Shown: positions 37,271 to 45,254, counted from the stretch's first letter. The stretch is DNA of 64,000 bases from Yeosuana marina (GCF_011762485.1 NZ_JAAKGI010000046.1:62686-126685); one strand, 5' to 3'. Translations and numbers: made by a program. Notes: a model not told the origin generated them from the sequence alone.

Positions 37271-38452
37271 TTATAATTTAAAATAATCTATATACGTATT
37301 TAAATCTTTATCGCCACGACCAGAGAGACTCACTACGACTATATCGTCTGGTTTAAATGTTTTATGTTCGAAAATAGCCAAGGCGTGAGCGGTTTCAATG
37401 GCTGGAATAATACCTTCTAATTTGCATAATTCTAAGCCAGCTTTCATGGCATCGGCATCGGTGATAGACATGAATTGGGCGCGCCCGGTTTTAGATAAAT
37501 GCGAATGCATAGGGCCAACACCTGGATAATCGAGACCTGCCGAAATAGAGTAGGGCTCAGTGATTTGTCCGTCGTTGGTTTGCATCAATAATGTTTTGCA
37601 ACCATGAATTATGCCTTCTTTTCCTAATACAGAGGTTGCGGCGCTTTCACCAGAATCAATGCCTAGCCCAGCAGCTTCAACAGAAATAATATTGACATCT
37701 TCTTCGTGCAGAAAATGATAATAAGTTCCAGCGGCATTACTGCCACCACCAATACAAGCGACTACATAATCGGGATTTTCTCGGCCTTCATGTTCTTTTA
37801 GCTGCCATTTTATTTCTTCGGAAATAACCGATTGAAAACGTGTTACCATATCTGGATACGGATGCGGCCCGATGGCAGAACCAATAATATAATGTGTATC
37901 GACGGGATTATTAATCCAATCTCTAATGGCTTCGTTGGTAGCGTCTTTTAAGGTGCGACTTCCCGATAAAGCAGGAACAACGGTGGCGCCTAACATTTTC
38001 ATTCGAGCTACATTAGGAGCTTGACGTGCAATATCAATTTCGCCCATATAGACAATACATTCTAACCCCATTAAAGCACAAACTGTTGCAGTAGCAACAC
38101 CGTGTTGCCCCGCACCCGTTTCAGCAATAATGCGAGTTTTACCCAAACGTTTTGCCATTAAAATTTGTCCAATAGTATTATTGATTTTGTGAGCACCTGT
38201 ATGGTTGAGATCCTCACGTTTTAAATAAATTTTGGTATTGTATTTTTCACTAAGACGTTTAGCCAAATATAATGGTGACGGCCGACCAACATAATCTTTT
38301 AGTAGCTGATCGAATTCTTCTTTAAACGAAGGTTCTGCCATGATTTTAAGATAGTTTTGGCGTAATTCTTCTACATTAGGATATAGCATTTCTGGGATGT
38401 ATGCACCACCAAACTCGCCATAATATCCTTTTTCGTTTACATTGTAGTTCAT
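37271..38452 (-). CDS. trpB: tryptophan synthase beta chain
   Basis: 393 residues, full length. TrpB is the PLP enzyme that joins indole to serine. The PLP lysine is in REDLNHTGAHKINNTIGQ (quoted: NHTGAHKINN), the catalytic Glu in AETGAGQHGVATAT, the glycine-rich phosphate loop in CIGGGSNAAGTYYHF, and VSLSGRGDKDLNTY near the end. It belongs to the trpB1 type that partners TrpA. A REP-like repeat lies just upstream, between it and trpF. Confidence 0.97.
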   Translation of the reverse strand: MNYNVNEKGYYGEFGGAYIPEMLYPNVEELRQNYLKIMAEPSFKEEFDQLLKDYVGRPSPLYLAKRLSEKYNTKIYLKREDLNHTGAHKINNTIGQILMAKRLGKTRIIAETGAGQHGVATATVCALMGLECIVYMGEIDIARQAPNVARMKMLGATVVPALSGSRTLKDATNEAIRDWINNPVDTHYIIGSAIGPHPYPDMVTRFQSVISEEIKWQLKEHEGRENPDYVVACIGGGSNAAGTYYHFLHEEDVNIISVEAAGLGIDSGESAATSVLGKEGIIHGCKTLLMQTNDGQITEPYSISAGLDYPGVGPMHSHLSKTGRAQFMSITDADAMKAGLELCKLEGIIPAIETAHALAIFEHKTFKPDDIVVVSLSGRGDKDLNTYIDYFKL

Positions 38453-38467
38453 ATAAATATTTTATTT

Positions 38468-38541
38468 GTCATCGTGAACGACGTGAAGCAATCTTTTGAT
38501 AAGATTAAGTCTACATTCATTCTTCATTCATCGTAATGACG
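38468..38541. repeat. REP-like element overlapping the trpF 3' end
   Basis: Outer arms GTCAT (38468-38472) and ATGAC (38536-38540), with an inner hairpin AATCTT/AAGATT. The left part reads GTCATCGTGAACGACGTGAA. The right arm CGTAATGACG (38532-38541) lies inside trpF and encodes its last residues. It appears to be the same family as the element at 39975-40060. Confidence 0.6.
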
Positions 38542-39179
38542 TTATTTTTAAATTCTTTTAATAGTTCAATACTTTTTAATCCTGGTTCAATTTCAAATTT
38601 ACTATTTACATCGATGGCATAACAATATTTTGATTCTTCTTTACTGAAAAACGATTTGATTGTTTCAACTTCTTCAAGACCAATGCCACCACTTAAAAAA
38701 TAGGGTTTGGTTGATGGATAATTTTTCAAAACACTCCAATCGAAGGTGTAACCGTTTCCACCAGGTAATTTTCCTTTGGTGTCGAACAAGTAGAAATTAC
38801 ATACGCTTTCATAAGGTTTTAAAAGATTAAAATCGAAATTGTCTTTTATTGAAAATACCTTGATGATTTCTATTTTTTTGTCAATATGTTCTCGACTGCG
38901 CTCGAACTGATTTTTTAAAGTTTTGCAATATTCGGGAGACTCGTCACCATGAAGTTGAACTACTTGTAAATCATGTGTTTTAATTTTTTCAATGACCTCT
39001 TCTAAATCGGTATCAACAAAGACTCCCACTTTTTTAATGGTGTTTGGTAGTTTTGGTATGTCTCCTTTAAAATGTCTTGCAGATTTATCATAAAATATAA
39101 AGCCCAAATAATCTGGTTGCAATGCGGCAAGGTGTTCAATATTATCTGGATATTTCATACCGCAAACTTTTAGCTTCAT
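38517..39179 (-). CDS. trpF: phosphoribosylanthranilate isomerase
   Basis: 220 residues, somewhat longer than the usual 200-210. It catalyses the Amadori rearrangement in tryptophan synthesis. The family motifs are MKLKVCGMKYPDNIE with the catalytic Cys, VQLHGDESPEYC, and FLSGGIGLEEVETI with the phosphate loop; the catalytic Asp is in YAIDVNSKFE. The stretch QFERSREH, about residue 91-98, is encoded by a 20-base palindromic repeat (38888-38907) not expected in the family. The C-terminus (VITMNEE) is encoded by the arm of a REP-like element. The ATG overlaps the trpC stop by 4 bases. Confidence 0.95.
   Translation of the reverse strand: MKLKVCGMKYPDNIEHLAALQPDYLGFIFYDKSARHFKGDIPKLPNTIKKVGVFVDTDLEEVIEKIKTHDLQVVQLHGDESPEYCKTLKNQFERSREHIDKKIEIIKVFSIKDNFDFNLLKPYESVCNFYLFDTKGKLPGGNGYTFDWSVLKNYPSTKPYFLSGGIGLEEVETIKSFFSKEESKYCYAIDVNSKFEIEPGLKSIELLKEFKNNVITMNEE
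38888..38907. repeat. palindromic repeat inserted within trpF
   Basis: GTTCTCGACTGCGCTCGAAC, a well-known kind of dispersed Flavobacterial palindrome (TCGA core on both sides, GTTC/GAAC ends). It lies in frame in trpF, between the LHGDESPEYC strand and the IEIIKVF strand, so it adds residues to a surface loop. Confidence 0.65.
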
Positions 39180-39961
39180 GATTGTAATGCTTTAATAAAT
39201 TCTTTAGCGCTATACCCAGCATTATCTGTTTTCATAAAATTTTCACCTATTAAAAAACCTTGATACCCGTAGGGTTTTAATTCTTTAATGGCTTCAATAT
39301 TGCTAATACCACTTTCAGATACTTTTACAAAATCGTTTGGGATAAGTTTGCTTAGTGTTTTGCTCGTATCTAAACTAACTTCAAAGGTTTTTAGATTTCT
39401 GTTATTTACACCGATCATATCTAGACTCGGCATAATCGATTTATGTAACTCATCTTCATTATGAACTTCAAGAAGAACATCAAGTTGCAAGCTTTTCGCT
39501 AATTCAGAAAATTGTTTGATTTCCTCCTTAGTTAAAATAGCTGCAATTAATAAAAGAACATCGGCGCCATAGGCTTTAGCTTCAATAATTTGATACGCAT
39601 CAATAATAAATTCTTTACGTAACAATGGTAAACTACAACTAGCACGAGCTATTAATAAATCGTCTAAAGAACCTCCAAAATATTTGGCATCAGTTAGTAC
39701 AGACATGCCACAAACGCCTGCATCTTCATACCCTTTAGCAACATCAAATACATTTAATTTTTGATTGATAACGGATTTTGAAGGTGATCTGCGTTTATGC
39801 TCAGCAATAATACCCGAATTACTGTTTTTTAAAGCGGAAGCTAATGAAATAGTCGGTTTCGCAAACAAAATTGACGTTTCCAATTGTTTTATTGGAATTA
39901 ACGATTTTCTTAAATCGACTTCAAGGCGTTTGTCGGCTACGATGTGGTCTAATATGTTCAT
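39176..39961 (-). CDS. trpC: indole-3-glycerol phosphate synthase
   Basis: 261 residues, a TIM-barrel enzyme that closes the indole ring. The catalytic Lys and the signature are in GIIAEHKRRSPSKSVIN, with further conserved segments SVLTDAKYFGGSLDDL, LLRKEFIIDAYQIIEAKAYGAD (quoted: LRKEFIIDAYQI), IGVNNRNLKTFEV and VSESGISN. It is separate from trpF, unlike the E. coli fusion. The next gene overlaps by 4 bases. A 104-base repeat-filled gap separates it from trpD. Confidence 0.97.
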   Translation of the reverse strand: MNILDHIVADKRLEVDLRKSLIPIKQLETSILFAKPTISLASALKNSNSGIIAEHKRRSPSKSVINQKLNVFDVAKGYEDAGVCGMSVLTDAKYFGGSLDDLLIARASCSLPLLRKEFIIDAYQIIEAKAYGADVLLLIAAILTKEEIKQFSELAKSLQLDVLLEVHNEDELHKSIMPSLDMIGVNNRNLKTFEVSLDTSKTLSKLIPNDFVKVSESGISNIEAIKELKPYGYQGFLIGENFMKTDNAGYSAKEFIKALQS

Positions 39962-39974
39962 TTTATTTTTGATT

Positions 39975-40060
39975 CGTCATTGCGAGACTTTTTGAAAAAA
40001 AGTTGTGGCAATCTGTTTTTTACAAGAGATTACTTCGTCGCTTCTCTTCTCGTAATGACG
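39975..40060. repeat. REP-like element between trpD and trpC
   Basis: CGTCATTGCGAG (39975-39986) and CTCGTAATGACG (40049-40060) are inverted copies, 11 of 12 matching. GCAATCT and AGATTAC form an inner pair. The sequence is of the GTCATTGCGAG...GCAATCT type dispersed in many Bacteroidota genomes. It is non-coding. Confidence 0.75.
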
Positions 40061-40065
40061 TTATT

Positions 40066-41058
40066 TTACTTACTTAATTCTTGAATTTTTTGTAATGATT
40101 TTAATCCTTTTCCAGAGAGCAATGACTCTTTAGCCATTTCAAATCCTTCTTTGTGCGTAATTTGTTTGGTGGTTGCAATGGCTAAACCGGCATTGGCGCA
40201 AACCACATTGTTTTGAGCTTCGGTACCGTTTCCTTGAATGACATTCATAAATATTTTAGCGGCATCTTCAACTGTGCTTCCACCAAAAATCTCTTCTTGT
40301 TTAATTTGCGAAACGCCTAAATCTTCTGGAGAAAACATGCTTTCAGAATGGTTTGAAATTACTTTCGTTTTACCAGTTAATGAAATTTCATCATAGCCAT
40401 CTAAGGCATGAACAACCGAATAATTTTTATCCGTATTCTGATATAAATAGCCGTAAAGACGCAGCAATTCTAAATTAAAAACACCAACCATTTGATTTTG
40501 TGGAAAAGCAGGATTTACCATAGGACCTAACATGTTGAAAAAGGTTTTTACACCTAATTCGCGACGTATTGGCGCGACGTTTTTCATGGCAGGATGGAAT
40601 AATGGAGCATGTAATACGCAAATCCCAGCTTTATCAATAGAACGTTTTAAAAAATCTTCATCATTTGAAAATTTTATTCCAAGATATTCCATAACATTGG
40701 AAGATCCGCAAGCGGAAGATACGCCATAATTCCCATGTTTTGCGACATGAACACCAGCACCTGCCGTTACAAAAGACGAGAGTGTTGATATATTAAATGT
40801 ATCTTTTCCATCGCCGCCAGTTCCGCATAAATCGATCGTATTAAAATCTTTTAAATCTATAGGGATACATAATTCTAAAAGGGCATCTCTAAAGCCTTTT
40901 AATTCTTCAAGCGTAATATTCCGCATCATATAAACTGTAAGAAATGATGCTATTTGACTTTGGTTATACATACCATTTGATATATTAACCAACGCTTGTT
41001 TTGCTTCATCACTTGATATGATTTCGTGATTTATAAGTCTATTTAATAAATGTTTCAT
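40066..41058 (-). CDS. trpD: anthranilate phosphoribosyltransferase
   Basis: 330 residues. It transfers phosphoribose from PRPP to anthranilate. The PRPP loop is DLCGTGGDGKDTFNIST, the HGNYGVSSACGSSNVMEYLG stretch binds Mg-PRPP and anthranilate (quoted: KHGNYGVSSACGSSNVMEYL), and LGPMVNPAFP is the typical LGPL-N-P motif. It lies 3 bases after trpG. Not fused to the amidotransferase, unlike enterobacterial TrpGD. Confidence 0.97.
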   Translation of the reverse strand: MKHLLNRLINHEIISSDEAKQALVNISNGMYNQSQIASFLTVYMMRNITLEELKGFRDALLELCIPIDLKDFNTIDLCGTGGDGKDTFNISTLSSFVTAGAGVHVAKHGNYGVSSACGSSNVMEYLGIKFSNDEDFLKRSIDKAGICVLHAPLFHPAMKNVAPIRRELGVKTFFNMLGPMVNPAFPQNQMVGVFNLELLRLYGYLYQNTDKNYSVVHALDGYDEISLTGKTKVISNHSESMFSPEDLGVSQIKQEEIFGGSTVEDAAKIFMNVIQGNGTEAQNNVVCANAGLAIATTKQITHKEGFEMAKESLLSGKGLKSLQKIQELSK

Positions 41059-41061
41059 AGC

Positions 41062-41628
41062 TTAAGAATTAATCCAATTTTTAAGAATTTGTTTCCCATT
41101 CGGCGTTAAAACAGATTCTGGATGATATTGAACACCTTTAACATCATATACCTTATGGCGTAATGACATGACTTGTCCGTTTTCGTCAAACGAAGTGGCT
41201 TCCAAAACATCTGGTAAATTTGGATCTACAACCCACGAATGATAGCGACCAACTTCAATAGTTTTATCTAACCCTTTAAACAGTGGTTCGTCACCAACAC
41301 TTATGGTAACATTAGTAGAAACGCCATGATACACATCCTCTAAATTAATGAGCGATCCTCCAAAAACTTCTCCGATAGCTTGTTGGCCTAAGCACACGCC
41401 TAAGATACTTTTAGTTGGTGCAAATCTTTCGATAATTGGTTTTAATAAACCTGCTTCATCTGGAATGCCTGGTCCTGGAGAGAGTACAATCTTATCAAAA
41501 GGCTCCACGTCATCTAATGTTAATTTATCATTTCTAACAACGGTTACATCGCAATCTAAATCTTCTAAATAATGAACAAGATTATATGTAAAACTATCGT
41601 AATTATCTATTACTAAAACTTTCGTCAT
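41062..41628 (-). CDS. trpG: anthranilate synthase component II (glutamine amidotransferase)
   Basis: 188 residues, class I amidotransferase that feeds ammonia to TrpE. DNYDSFTYNLVHYLEDL opens the protein; the nucleophile is in LGVCLGQQAIGEVFGG, and the His-Glu pair in VQYHPESVLTPNGKQIL. It lies between trpE (2-base gap) and trpD (3-base gap). In some bacteria the same subunit also serves p-aminobenzoate synthase; no pabB is nearby here. Confidence 0.97.
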   Translation of the reverse strand: MTKVLVIDNYDSFTYNLVHYLEDLDCDVTVVRNDKLTLDDVEPFDKIVLSPGPGIPDEAGLLKPIIERFAPTKSILGVCLGQQAIGEVFGGSLINLEDVYHGVSTNVTISVGDEPLFKGLDKTIEVGRYHSWVVDPNLPDVLEATSFDENGQVMSLRHKVYDVKGVQYHPESVLTPNGKQILKNWINS

Positions 41629-41630
41629 TT

Positions 41631-43034
41631 TTAAATATTTTCTGCTAATTCAATAGCTTTTGTTAATGCTCCTAATTTGTTGTAAACTTCTTGTAATTCT
41701 GTTTCTGGATTTGATTTTGACACCAATCCTGCACCAGCACGCCAATGTAATTGGTGGTTTTTACTTAAAAACGTTCTAATCATAATGGCATGATTGAAAT
41801 TGCCATCAAAATCCATAAAACCAATAGCACCACCGTAAAATGAACGACTTGTTTTTTCGTATTGTTCGATAAGCTGCATAGCACGATGTTTTGGTGCGCC
41901 ACTTAATGTTCCTGCTGGAAAGGTGTCTGCGACCACTTGCATGGTATATGTTTCTTTGTGTTTTTGTCCTGTTACTTTACTTACCAAATGAATAACATGC
42001 GAGAAAAACTGAACTTCTCTGTAGGTGTCGACCGTTACGTGACTTCCATGTCTGCTTAAATCATTTCTTGCTAAATCAACAAGCATCACATGCTCGGCAT
42101 TTTCTTTGTCATCAACCTTTAATTGTTTTGCTAATTCGGCATCTTGTAAATCGTTTCCAGTCCGTTTAAACGTTCCTGCAATGGGATGGATTTCTGCTTT
42201 TCCGTCGCTCACAATAAGTTGCGCTTCGGGCGAACTTCCAAATATTTTAAAATTTCCGTAGTCAAAATAGAATAGATAAGGAGATGGGTTGATACTTCTT
42301 AGAGCGCGGTAGACGTTAAACTCATCACCCTTAAATTCTTGCGAAAAACTTTTTGATAATACAAGTTGAAACACATCACCACGAGCACAATGTTTTTTTG
42401 CTAATTCTACATGATGTTTGTATTCTTCATCAGTTAAATTAGAAGAGATATCTCCATTGGAAGCAAAATCGTAGGAGGCAAAATTTCTAGCTTTTATTAA
42501 GTGGTCTATGTCATCAATATTACTTTCACTTTCATAACAATGAGCAAAAATATAAGCTTCATTTTTATGATGATTGATGGCAATAATATTTTGATAAACG
42601 GCGTAGTAAACATCAGGAATGGTTAAAGAGTTTTCTTTTTTAGAAATCTCTATATCTTCAAAATAACGTACGGCATCATAAGCTAAATAACCAAATATTC
42701 CATTATTAATAAATTTGAAATCAGTTTCAGAATTCACCTTAAACCGTTTAGTGAATTGATGGATTTCTTCTGTAACATTGGTGCTTTCATCAATTTTAGT
42801 CGATAAAGAACTTTTATCAGGAAAATTTTGCACAATTGTTTCATTTTCTACTTTAATAGATGCAATAGGATTAAAACAGATATACGAAAAACTATTACTG
42901 TTAGCATGATAGTCGCTACTTTCAAGAAGAATACTGTTTGGGTATTTGTCTCTAATTTTTAAGTAAATACTAACAGGCGTAATAGTATCTGCTAGAATTT
43001 TTTTGTAATGTGTGTAAAGGCTAAATGTTTTCAT
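41631..43034 (-). CDS. trpE: anthranilate synthase component I
   Basis: 467 residues. TrpE makes anthranilate from chorismate. The N-terminal ILLESSDYH segment is the tryptophan-binding LLES motif, so feedback inhibition by tryptophan is expected in addition to transcriptional control. The chorismate-binding C-terminal half has GSSPEAQLIV, HPIAGTFKRTG, ADTFPAGTLSGAPKHRAMQL and GGAIGFMDFDGNF. It is the first structural gene after an attenuator (43046-43171). The 11 bases between the terminator T run and the ATG leave little room for another element. Confidence 0.97.
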   Translation of the reverse strand: MKTFSLYTHYKKILADTITPVSIYLKIRDKYPNSILLESSDYHANSNSFSYICFNPIASIKVENETIVQNFPDKSSLSTKIDESTNVTEEIHQFTKRFKVNSETDFKFINNGIFGYLAYDAVRYFEDIEISKKENSLTIPDVYYAVYQNIIAINHHKNEAYIFAHCYESESNIDDIDHLIKARNFASYDFASNGDISSNLTDEEYKHHVELAKKHCARGDVFQLVLSKSFSQEFKGDEFNVYRALRSINPSPYLFYFDYGNFKIFGSSPEAQLIVSDGKAEIHPIAGTFKRTGNDLQDAELAKQLKVDDKENAEHVMLVDLARNDLSRHGSHVTVDTYREVQFFSHVIHLVSKVTGQKHKETYTMQVVADTFPAGTLSGAPKHRAMQLIEQYEKTSRSFYGGAIGFMDFDGNFNHAIMIRTFLSKNHQLHWRAGAGLVSKSNPETELQEVYNKLGALTKAIELAENI

Positions 43035-43045
43035 TTTTTTTCATT

Positions 43046-43079
43046 AAAAAAAGGCTTGTCGTGAACGACAAGCCTTTTT
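43046..43079 (-). terminator. trp operon attenuator terminator
   Basis: On the minus strand AAAAAGGCTTGTCG pairs with CGACAAGCCTTTTT (14 perfect pairs, loop TTCA), followed by further T, seven in all. It lies 12 bases before the trpE ATG and after the Trp-rich leader peptide. The loop plus the first right-arm bases, TTCACGA, is the exact complement of TCGTGAA at the leader-peptide stop (43114-43120), giving a competing antiterminator. Confidence 0.9.
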
Positions 43080-43114
43080 GATATTTTTAGATTTAAATAT
43101 ACTAAGTGACTACT

Positions 43115-43171
43115 TCACGAAATGACGTTTCGAAAGCTCCACCACCAAGTATTATTTAAAATTGTGTTCAT
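43115..43171 (-). CDS. trpL: trp leader peptide (18 residues, three Trp in a row)
   Basis: MNTILNNTWWWSFRNVIS followed by TGA, starting at ATG 43171. Three consecutive TGG codons occupy residues 9-11. A ribosome stalled there covers the 5' strand of a hairpin formed by CGAAA (43128-43132) and TTTCG (43118-43122). This frees TCGTGAA (43114-43120) to pair with TTCACGA in the terminator and let transcription enter trpE. With charged tRNA-Trp the ribosome reaches the stop codon and masks that segment, so the terminator forms. This is the E. coli trpL logic. No other role is likely for the peptide. Confidence 0.9.
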   Translation of the reverse strand: MNTILNNTWWWSFRNVIS

Positions 43172-43186
43172 ATTTTTTATTTGCAT

Positions 43187-43217
43187 CAAATATAGAAAAG
43201 ACAATATAACTACACAA
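43187..43217 (-). promoter_or_regulatory. trp operon promoter
   Basis: On the minus strand TATATTTG (43187-43194) is an exact TAnnTTTG -7 element with TTG (43215-43217) 20 bases upstream, the normal Bacteroidota spacing. Transcription should begin near 43180, about 9 bases before the leader-peptide ATG. Confidence 0.75.
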
Positions 43218-43290
43218 TACTTTATAGTTTTTTTATTTAAAAATTTGTTAAACTCTCTCTATCTCGTCATGTATTAGGTAATTTTAGCAT

Positions 43291-43836
43291 ATGAAATATA
43301 TATGGCTTATTATTTTATTAGGTATTTTTTCCAGTTGCAAACAAAACAAAAGCGATAATAAAGCATCAGCAAACAAAGTTGAAACTGCTCAAGCTATTAA
43401 AATTAATACAGATAGTATTCAATTAGATGTGTATGATTTTAATGGTTTTAAAAAGTTCTTAAATAAAAAGGACGATAAGATTCATGTTATTAACTTTTGG
43501 GCCACTTGGTGTGCGCCTTGTGTTAAGGAATTACCTTATTTTGAGAAGTTGAACAAAACATATAAGGATAAGCAAGTTGATGTGGTTTTAGTAAGTCTGG
43601 ATTTTCCACATTTGTATGAAACCAAGTTAAAACCCTTTATAGTAGAAAATAAGCTAACATCCAAAGTAATAGCTTTAGACGATGTTGATATGAACTCATG
43701 GATTCCTCAAATTAATAAGGATTGGTCTGGTTCAATTCCGGCAACCATGATATATAAAAATGATAAAAGTGAGTTTTTCGAACAATCTTTTACATATGAA
43801 ACTTTAGAAAACGAAGTCAATAAATTTTTAAAATAA
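43291..43836 (+). CDS. TlpA-like thioredoxin lipoprotein
   Basis: 181 residues. A lipoprotein signal (IILLGIFSSCKQ, lipidated Cys at residue 16) places it in the envelope. The thioredoxin-like domain (about 45-181) has the active site in NFWATWCAPCVKELPYF (WCxxC). Such proteins reduce disulfides in periplasmic partners, for example in cytochrome maturation. It is the first gene of a run with another redoxin and two rhodaneses. A weak -7-like TAATTTTA lies at 43279-43286. Confidence 0.92.
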   Translation: MKYIWLIILLGIFSSCKQNKSDNKASANKVETAQAIKINTDSIQLDVYDFNGFKKFLNKKDDKIHVINFWATWCAPCVKELPYFEKLNKTYKDKQVDVVLVSLDFPHLYETKLKPFIVENKLTSKVIALDDVDMNSWIPQINKDWSGSIPATMIYKNDKSEFFEQSFTYETLENEVNKFLK

Positions 43837-43842
43837 TAGCTT

Positions 43843-44457
43843 ATGAAAACACCTTTTTTAGTATCAATTATGATTATCACTTTTTTAAGTGATTTTAATA
43901 GTAATACAACAACCGTAAATGACAGTTATAAAATTGGAGACGTGGTGTCTGATTTTAAATTAAAGAATATTGATGGAAATATGGTTTCTCTATCAGATTA
44001 CGATGACGCAAAAGGATTTATAATTGCTTTTACCTGTAATACCTGTCCGTTTGCAAAAGCCTATGAAGATAGAATAATAGCTCTCGACAAAATGTATGCC
44101 TCAAAAGGCTATCCTGTTATTGCCATTAATCCAAATAACCCAATGGCACAGCCGGGAGACAGTTTTAAAGCTATGCAGATGCGGGCTAAAGAAAAAGGTT
44201 ATACATTTCCATATTTAGTTGATGAAGGTCAACATGTATATCCAAAATTTGGAGCCACCAAAACGCCTCATATGTTTGTGTTGCAAAAAACAAAACAAGG
44301 AAACGTGGTTAGATATATTGGCGCAATTGATGATAATTATAAAGATACTTCGGCAGTTAAAACAAAGTATGTAGAAAATGCTGTAGATGCTTTGTTAAAA
44401 GGAGAAGAAATTAAAGAAAAGGAGACTAAGGCTATAGGCTGTTCAATAAAAGTTTAA
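43843..44457 (+). CDS. exported thioredoxin-family (AhpC/TSA) protein
   Basis: 204 residues with an N-terminal hydrophobic export segment (FLVSIMIITFLSDF). The redoxin domain starts at about residue 30 (YKIGDVVSDFKLKNIDG) and carries a CxxC in AFTCNTCPFAKAYEDR. KTPHMFVLQK has the conserved cis-Pro. This subfamily is common in Bacteroidota, and its exact partner is unknown. It lies 6 bases after the TlpA-like gene, so both are probably co-expressed. Confidence 0.9.
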   Translation: MKTPFLVSIMIITFLSDFNSNTTTVNDSYKIGDVVSDFKLKNIDGNMVSLSDYDDAKGFIIAFTCNTCPFAKAYEDRIIALDKMYASKGYPVIAINPNNPMAQPGDSFKAMQMRAKEKGYTFPYLVDEGQHVYPKFGATKTPHMFVLQKTKQGNVVRYIGAIDDNYKDTSAVKTKYVENAVDALLKGEEIKEKETKAIGCSIKV

Positions 44458-44506
44458 TACTATAGAATACTTCATTGTTTTATATGGTAAGTTATTATAG
44501 ATATAT

Positions 44507-44514
44507 TATTTTTG
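44507..44514 (+). promoter_or_regulatory. promoter -7 element before the rhodanese genes
   Basis: TATTTTTG matches TAnnTTTG, 20 bases upstream of the ATG at 44535. Confidence 0.45.
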
Positions 44515-44534
44515 CGATTCATAAATAAAAAAAT

Positions 44535-44843
44535 ATGGAAGATTTAACACAAGATGAGTGGGTAGAACAGCTTGAAAATGATGGAAAAGCTGTGATATTA
44601 GATGTAAGAACTGATGCCGAAGTAGCAGAAGGTATGATACCTAATGCCATTCATATAGATATTTACAGAGGTCAAGATTTTGTTTCAGAAATTGAAAAAC
44701 TTGATAAGAATAAAAATTACTATGTCTATTGCAGATCGGGTAATAGAAGTGGTCAGGCTTGTAAGATTATGAATCAGTTAGGTTTTGAAAACGCTTATAA
44801 TCTTATTGGTGGAATGTTACAATGGGAAGGTGATATAGAATAA
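44535..44843 (+). CDS. cytoplasmic single-domain rhodanese
   Basis: 102 residues, one rhodanese fold without a signal peptide. The catalytic persulfide cysteine is in YYVYCRSGNRSGQACKIM (CRSGNRS loop), and VILDVRTDAEVAEGMIPNAIHIDI is the family N-terminal pattern (quoted: ILDVRTDAEVAEGMI). It would transfer sulfane sulfur between thiols. The next gene encodes an exported relative. Confidence 0.93.
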   Translation: MEDLTQDEWVEQLENDGKAVILDVRTDAEVAEGMIPNAIHIDIYRGQDFVSEIEKLDKNKNYYVYCRSGNRSGQACKIMNQLGFENAYNLIGGMLQWEGDIE

Positions 44844-44849
44844 TAAATT

Positions 44850-45254
44850 ATGAAAAATAAAAATATATTAGTTGTTTTTTCTGTTTTGTTTTTTGTTGTA
44901 TTTACAAGTTGCAAAGGAAACTATGATGATAGTAAATTAAAAGTTATTTCTCCAAAAGAAATGCAGACACTTTTAAAGAAGGATAATGTGCAATTATTAG
45001 ATGTAAGAACTCCAAAAGAGTATAGTGAAGGATTTATTGCCAACGCACAAAATATAGATTATTTCTCACCAACATTTGATGAGGACATCAAAAAACTAAA
45101 TAAAGAAAAACCAGTTATTGTATATTGTAAAAGTGGAAGACGAAGTGCTAAGAGTTCTGAAAAACTTCTAGATGCTGGTTTTGTTAAAATATATGATCTT
45201 GAAGGCGGTATTGTTGAATGGCAACATGAAGGATTACAAATTAATAAGAAGTAA
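44850..45254 (+). CDS. rhodanese-like lipoprotein
   Basis: 134 residues with a lipoprotein signal (FFVVFTSCKGN, Cys at about residue 21) and one rhodanese domain. QLLDVRTPKEYSEGFIANAQ is the N-terminal pattern, and the active-site loop is VIVYCKSGRRSAKSS. It is the envelope counterpart of the preceding cytoplasmic rhodanese, 6 bases downstream of it. Together with the two redoxins it suggests thiol or sulfur handling in the periplasm. Confidence 0.93.
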   Translation: MKNKNILVVFSVLFFVVFTSCKGNYDDSKLKVISPKEMQTLLKKDNVQLLDVRTPKEYSEGFIANAQNIDYFSPTFDEDIKKLNKEKPVIVYCKSGRRSAKSSEKLLDAGFVKIYDLEGGIVEWQHEGLQINKK

